Part shown: one piece after another, positions 45,322-47,832 of the stretch | Layout: each line of letters starts with the position of its first letter | Position numbering within the stretch: the stretch's first letter is position 1 | NCBI GenBank assembly: GCA_022508965.1 | Contig: JAFLUD010000003.1 | Coordinates: forward strand, 1-47,832 | Length of the DNA stretch: 47,832 nucleotides | Source: Oscillospiraceae bacterium | GTDB lineage: Bacteria; Bacillota; Clostridia; Oscillospirales; Ruminococcaceae | Direction of reading: 5' to 3' | Position numbers and translations under genes: made by a program | The notes under the pieces: model-generated | The model's input: only the letters and a program-made list of their open reading frames with translations | What the model was told of the DNA's origin: nothing | Database searches by the model: none

Positions 45322-46119
45322 TTGACAAAGGTAATTGCGGTGACAAATCAAAAGGGCGGCGTGGGAAAGACAACCACCTGCGCGGGTCTTTGCGGGGGAC
45401 TTTCCCAGATGGGAAAAAAAGTCCTTGCGGTTGACCTCGACCCTCAGGGAAACCTGAGCTTCAGCCTCGGAATAGAGGTGGAGGACAACTTCACGATTTA
45501 TGACGTTATGAAAGGAAACTGCGATATCGGCGACGCCGTTATTCACGGGGATATCTGCGACGTTGTTCCGTCTAATATACTGCTGTCGGGCTTGGAGCTT
45601 GAAATGACGGGCGTAGGGCGCGAGTATGTTCTGCGCGAACAGCTCGGATACATCAAAAAGGATTACGACTATATCATTCTGGATACGCCGCCGGCGCTTT
45701 CGGTGCTGACGATAAACGCCTACACCGCCTCGGACGAGCTTATTATCCCGATGCTGTGCGAGGTGCTTTCTCTTCAGGGAATCGCTCAGCTCAGACAGAC
45801 GATATTTGCTGTCAAGAGATATTACAACAAGTCTCTTGCGGTGCGCGGGATCCTATTAAATAAGTACAATCCGCGCTTTACTCTCACAAAGGAAGTCGAA
45901 GAGCTGGCGCAGATGATAGCCGATCAGCTCGGGACCACAATATTCGACACGAAAATAAGCGCGTCGGTGTCCATTGCCGAAGCGCCCGCACACGGAGAAT
46001 CGATCATCACCTACTCCCCGAACAGCCGCGCTGCAAAGGAATACAAGGCGTTTATCAAGGAGCTTATTTCTCCTGCCGTTAAAAAAACTTCCTCTAAGAA
46101 AAGCGGAGATAAAAAATGA
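45322..46119 (+). CDS. ParA/Soj-family ATPase
   Basis: 265 residues. Deviant Walker A KGGVGKTTT (about 11-19), LAVDLDPQGNLS (about 37), Walker B DYIILDTPPALS and the C-terminal Soj-like part. Start codon TTG with GGAGG 7 bases upstream. Members move cargo such as chromosomes, plasmids or protein clusters using ATP-dependent dimerisation. No parB or parS site is near, and the downstream partner is a ComFB-type gene that overlaps it by 4 bp, so it is probably an orphan ParA for a non-chromosomal cargo. The C-terminus is Lys/Ser-rich. Confidence 0.95.
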   Translation: MTKVIAVTNQKGGVGKTTTCAGLCGGLSQMGKKVLAVDLDPQGNLSFSLGIEVEDNFTIYDVMKGNCDIGDAVIHGDICDVVPSNILLSGLELEMTGVGREYVLREQLGYIKKDYDYIILDTPPALSVLTINAYTASDELIIPMLCEVLSLQGIAQLRQTIFAVKRYYNKSLAVRGILLNKYNPRFTLTKEVEELAQMIADQLGTTIFDTKISASVSIAEAPAHGESIITYSPNSRAAKEYKAFIKELISPAVKKTSSKKSGDKK

Positions 46120-46631
46120 GTAAAAAATCTCGCGGAAAAATAAAACCGCAAAAGCCCGCGGCAAAGCAATCCTCGGGCTGCAAAACTCCGCAGGTAATGA
46201 AGCTGGTGGAGGACAATAAGAGCAAGGCAAATCAAGTGATAATGGCGGGAAAAAGCCAGATCCCCGAGCAGCTTCGCAAGAGAGAGCCATTGTCGCGGAT
46301 AATGAAGCGTGACGTAAGCAGCGATCTCAACGAGGCGTTCTCCGACGCTCAGGACACCGTGGTGGTGAACATCACCGAGCTTGCCATCGAATACGAGGCG
46401 CCCGAGATCCTCGACCGATTCAACGCCTGCAGCTGCGACAAGTGCGTTGAGGTGTTCTGCCGCATGATGTCCGAGAAGGTGCCCGCGCGTTTTGCGAGGG
46501 TGAATAAATTCACACGCAGAACCCCCACGCGCGAGCTTAAAGACCGCGTCGAACCGATGCGCAGGATAGTTCTGACCGCGATGATAAGGGAGCTTATCTG
46601 CAACAAAAAACGCTGTTTCCACGATGAGTAA
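46116..46631 (+). CDS. ComFB-family protein
   Basis: 171 residues. A basic, disordered N-terminus (about 1-35) precedes the ComFB domain: VVVNITELAIEYEAPEILDRF, then the cysteine cluster ACSCDKC (about 105-110), with FARVNKFTRRTPTR further on. Bacillus ComFB belongs to the competence locus and binds zinc with such cysteines; ComFB-type proteins have recently been reported to bind cyclic dinucleotides (from memory). Its start overlaps the ParA stop (ATGA), so the two are coupled in translation. The C-terminal third is variable. Confidence 0.85.
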   Translation: MSKKSRGKIKPQKPAAKQSSGCKTPQVMKLVEDNKSKANQVIMAGKSQIPEQLRKREPLSRIMKRDVSSDLNEAFSDAQDTVVVNITELAIEYEAPEILDRFNACSCDKCVEVFCRMMSEKVPARFARVNKFTRRTPTRELKDRVEPMRRIVLTAMIRELICNKKRCFHDE

Positions 46632-46689
46632 TCGGCTGCGATTTCAGCAATAATAACCATAACAAATAACAACAATAAGGAGCAAAAAT

Positions 46690-47706
46690 ATGTCTCTGGA
46701 TATCGGAATAGACCTGGGAACGGCGAATATTATCATAACCGTCTCGGGCAAGGGAATAGTTCTCAACGAGCCGTCGGTCGTTGCATACGACAAGAAGAAA
46801 AAGGCGGTCGTAGCCGTTGGCAGCGAAGCGTATAAAATGCTTGGAAGAACGCCCGAGTACATCGTTGCGGTGCGTCCGCTAAAGGACGGCGTGATCTCGG
46901 ACAACGACATGACCCAGGCGATGATCAAAGAATTCATTAATATAGTAAACGGCGGATTTATGGTAAAGCCGCGCGTGGTGCTTTGCGTGCCAAGCTCAGT
47001 CACCGATGTTGAACGCAGAGCCGTTGTTGAGGCGGCGCTTTCCGCGGGCGCGCGCAAGGTGTTCCTTATAGAGGAACCGATCGCTGCTCTTATCGGCGCG
47101 GGAATAGATATTTCAAAGCCCAACGGCACGATGGTCGTTGATATCGGCGGAGGGACCTCCGACGTCGCGATTGCGTCGTTTAACGGAATAGTACAGTCGC
47201 GTTCCGTTAAAATGGCGGGAAACAAGTTTGACGCCGCGGTAATTCGTCACCTTACCCAGAAGTATAAAATTCTCATCGGAGAAAAAACCGCTGAAAAGGC
47301 GAAAATGGAGATCACCAACGTGTTCAATCCCACGGGCGAGAAGAAGATGGTGGTTCGCGGAAGACACCTGCTAAAAGGACTTCCCGAGAGTTTGGAGATC
47401 ACAGATATTGATATGTACGAGGCGCTGCACGACAACGCCATGGAGATAGTCGAGCAGATAAAGCTGGTGTTGGAATCCACGCCGCCGGAGCTTGTCGGCG
47501 ACATTCTCAGCAACGGTATCCTGCTTACGGGCGGCGGCGCAATGCTCGGCGGACTTGCGGAGCTTATAACCGACCGCGTTGGCGCGCCCTGCTTTATCGC
47601 GGACAAGCCTATCGAGTGCGTAGCGCGGGGCGTAGAAATGGCGTTCTCTATGTCCGAGTCGCTGCTGGACGGCTTCGAGCAGGTGCAGCTGTACGGTTTC
47701 CGCTGA
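46690..47706 (+). CDS. mreB: MreB-family actin homologue
   Basis: 338 residues. Phosphate-1 loop DLGTAN (8-13), phosphate-2 VDIGGGTSDVAI (about 149) and adenosine-binding LLTGGGAMLGGL (about 277) are intact, so it is an ATP-binding filament protein of the MreB/Mbl type that guides cell wall elongation. AAGGAG precedes the ATG by 7 bases. It is followed by a terminator, not by mreC/mreD, so it is an isolated copy and may be Mbl- or specialised MreB-like. It closes the PilZ-GGDEF-ParA-ComFB run. Confidence 0.93.
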   Translation: MSLDIGIDLGTANIIITVSGKGIVLNEPSVVAYDKKKKAVVAVGSEAYKMLGRTPEYIVAVRPLKDGVISDNDMTQAMIKEFINIVNGGFMVKPRVVLCVPSSVTDVERRAVVEAALSAGARKVFLIEEPIAALIGAGIDISKPNGTMVVDIGGGTSDVAIASFNGIVQSRSVKMAGNKFDAAVIRHLTQKYKILIGEKTAEKAKMEITNVFNPTGEKKMVVRGRHLLKGLPESLEITDIDMYEALHDNAMEIVEQIKLVLESTPPELVGDILSNGILLTGGGAMLGGLAELITDRVGAPCFIADKPIECVARGVEMAFSMSESLLDGFEQVQLYGFR

Positions 47707-47734
47707 TAGTTTTTGAGAATAAAGGGAATAGTTA

Positions 47735-47778
47735 AAGCCCCGAATCAGTTTGATCCGACTGCTTCGGGGCTTGTTTTA
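47735..47778 (+). terminator. Terminator after mreB
   Basis: AAGCCCCGAA (47735-47744) and TTCGGGGCTT (47763-47772) form a 10 bp stem around an 18 nt loop, followed by GTTTTAT. It starts 28 bp after the mreB stop. The remaining 54 bases show nothing I can name. Confidence 0.8.
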
Positions 47779-47832
47779 TACTAATTCTCGATAAAAAGCA
47801 GACAAGATTTGTGGAGAGACCGTGCCTAGCGC

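Overview
The window looks like a chromosomal segment from a spore-forming member of the Clostridia, most likely Oscillospiraceae/Ruminococcaceae (inference). Supporting signs are the Gram-positive gene order ylxM-ffh-rpsP-khpA, the sporulation genes yqfC/yqfD and a cwlD-type amidase, a single bifunctional Rel, RNase M5, lipoproteins with SPII lipoboxes and strong AGGAGG-type ribosome binding sites. Promoters are near-textbook TTGACA/TATAAT pairs, almost all with exactly 17 bp between them. Coding density is high and base composition moderate. I see no prophage, transposase, CRISPR array, tRNA or rRNA gene. No gene-free stretch exceeds about 300 bp apart from the one holding rnpB and a repeat (722-1479).

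Layout. 1-721 is the 5' part of an AMP-forming acyl-CoA synthetase that runs off the left edge on the minus strand. RNase P RNA (934-1276) and a palindromic repeat follow. Next, on the minus strand, are a chemoreceptor and a MarR-like regulator/ABC exporter operon (3576-6947). After two small genes comes the protein-export and translation block secA, ylxM-ffh, rpsP-khpA (7961-13215). A divergent pair follows: a MIF-like tautomerase against flavoredoxin-ung plus a zinc-ribbon protein. Then come yqfC-yqfD, a DUF2975/YozG/DUF4173 membrane operon, radA-DUF2809, an ECF sigma factor with a membrane partner, cwlD, purB-recJ-rel-MBL hydrolase, and alaS-hinT-holA-rnmV.

The right third is the most interesting. 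At 36665-36715 five TGTAACC repeats sit exactly 11 bp apart, just upstream of a good promoter. This is the geometry bound by OmpR/PhoB-family response regulators. The promoter leads an apparent operon of two paralogous lipoproteins, an MBOAT O-acyltransferase, its DHHW partner and an RluA-type pseudouridine synthase, which suggests regulated O-acylation of a surface polymer. Next is a cyclic-dinucleotide and cell-organisation cluster: PilZ-like protein, Cache-PAS-GGDEF diguanylate cyclase, orphan ParA ATPase overlapping a ComFB-family protein, and an MreB-type actin. The co-location of c-di-GMP synthesis, two possible cyclic-dinucleotide receptors, a positioning ATPase and an actin homologue is the best candidate here for an undescribed system. 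That functional link is inference from gene order.

How genes work together. Ffh and SecA are the two routes into the Sec translocon. YqfC/YqfD and CwlD belong to endospore formation. PurB, RecJ, Rel and AlaRS are housekeeping. The MarR-like protein probably represses its own ABC exporter operon through a dyad over its promoter. The sigma factor and its overlapping membrane partner probably form a signal-responsive pair.
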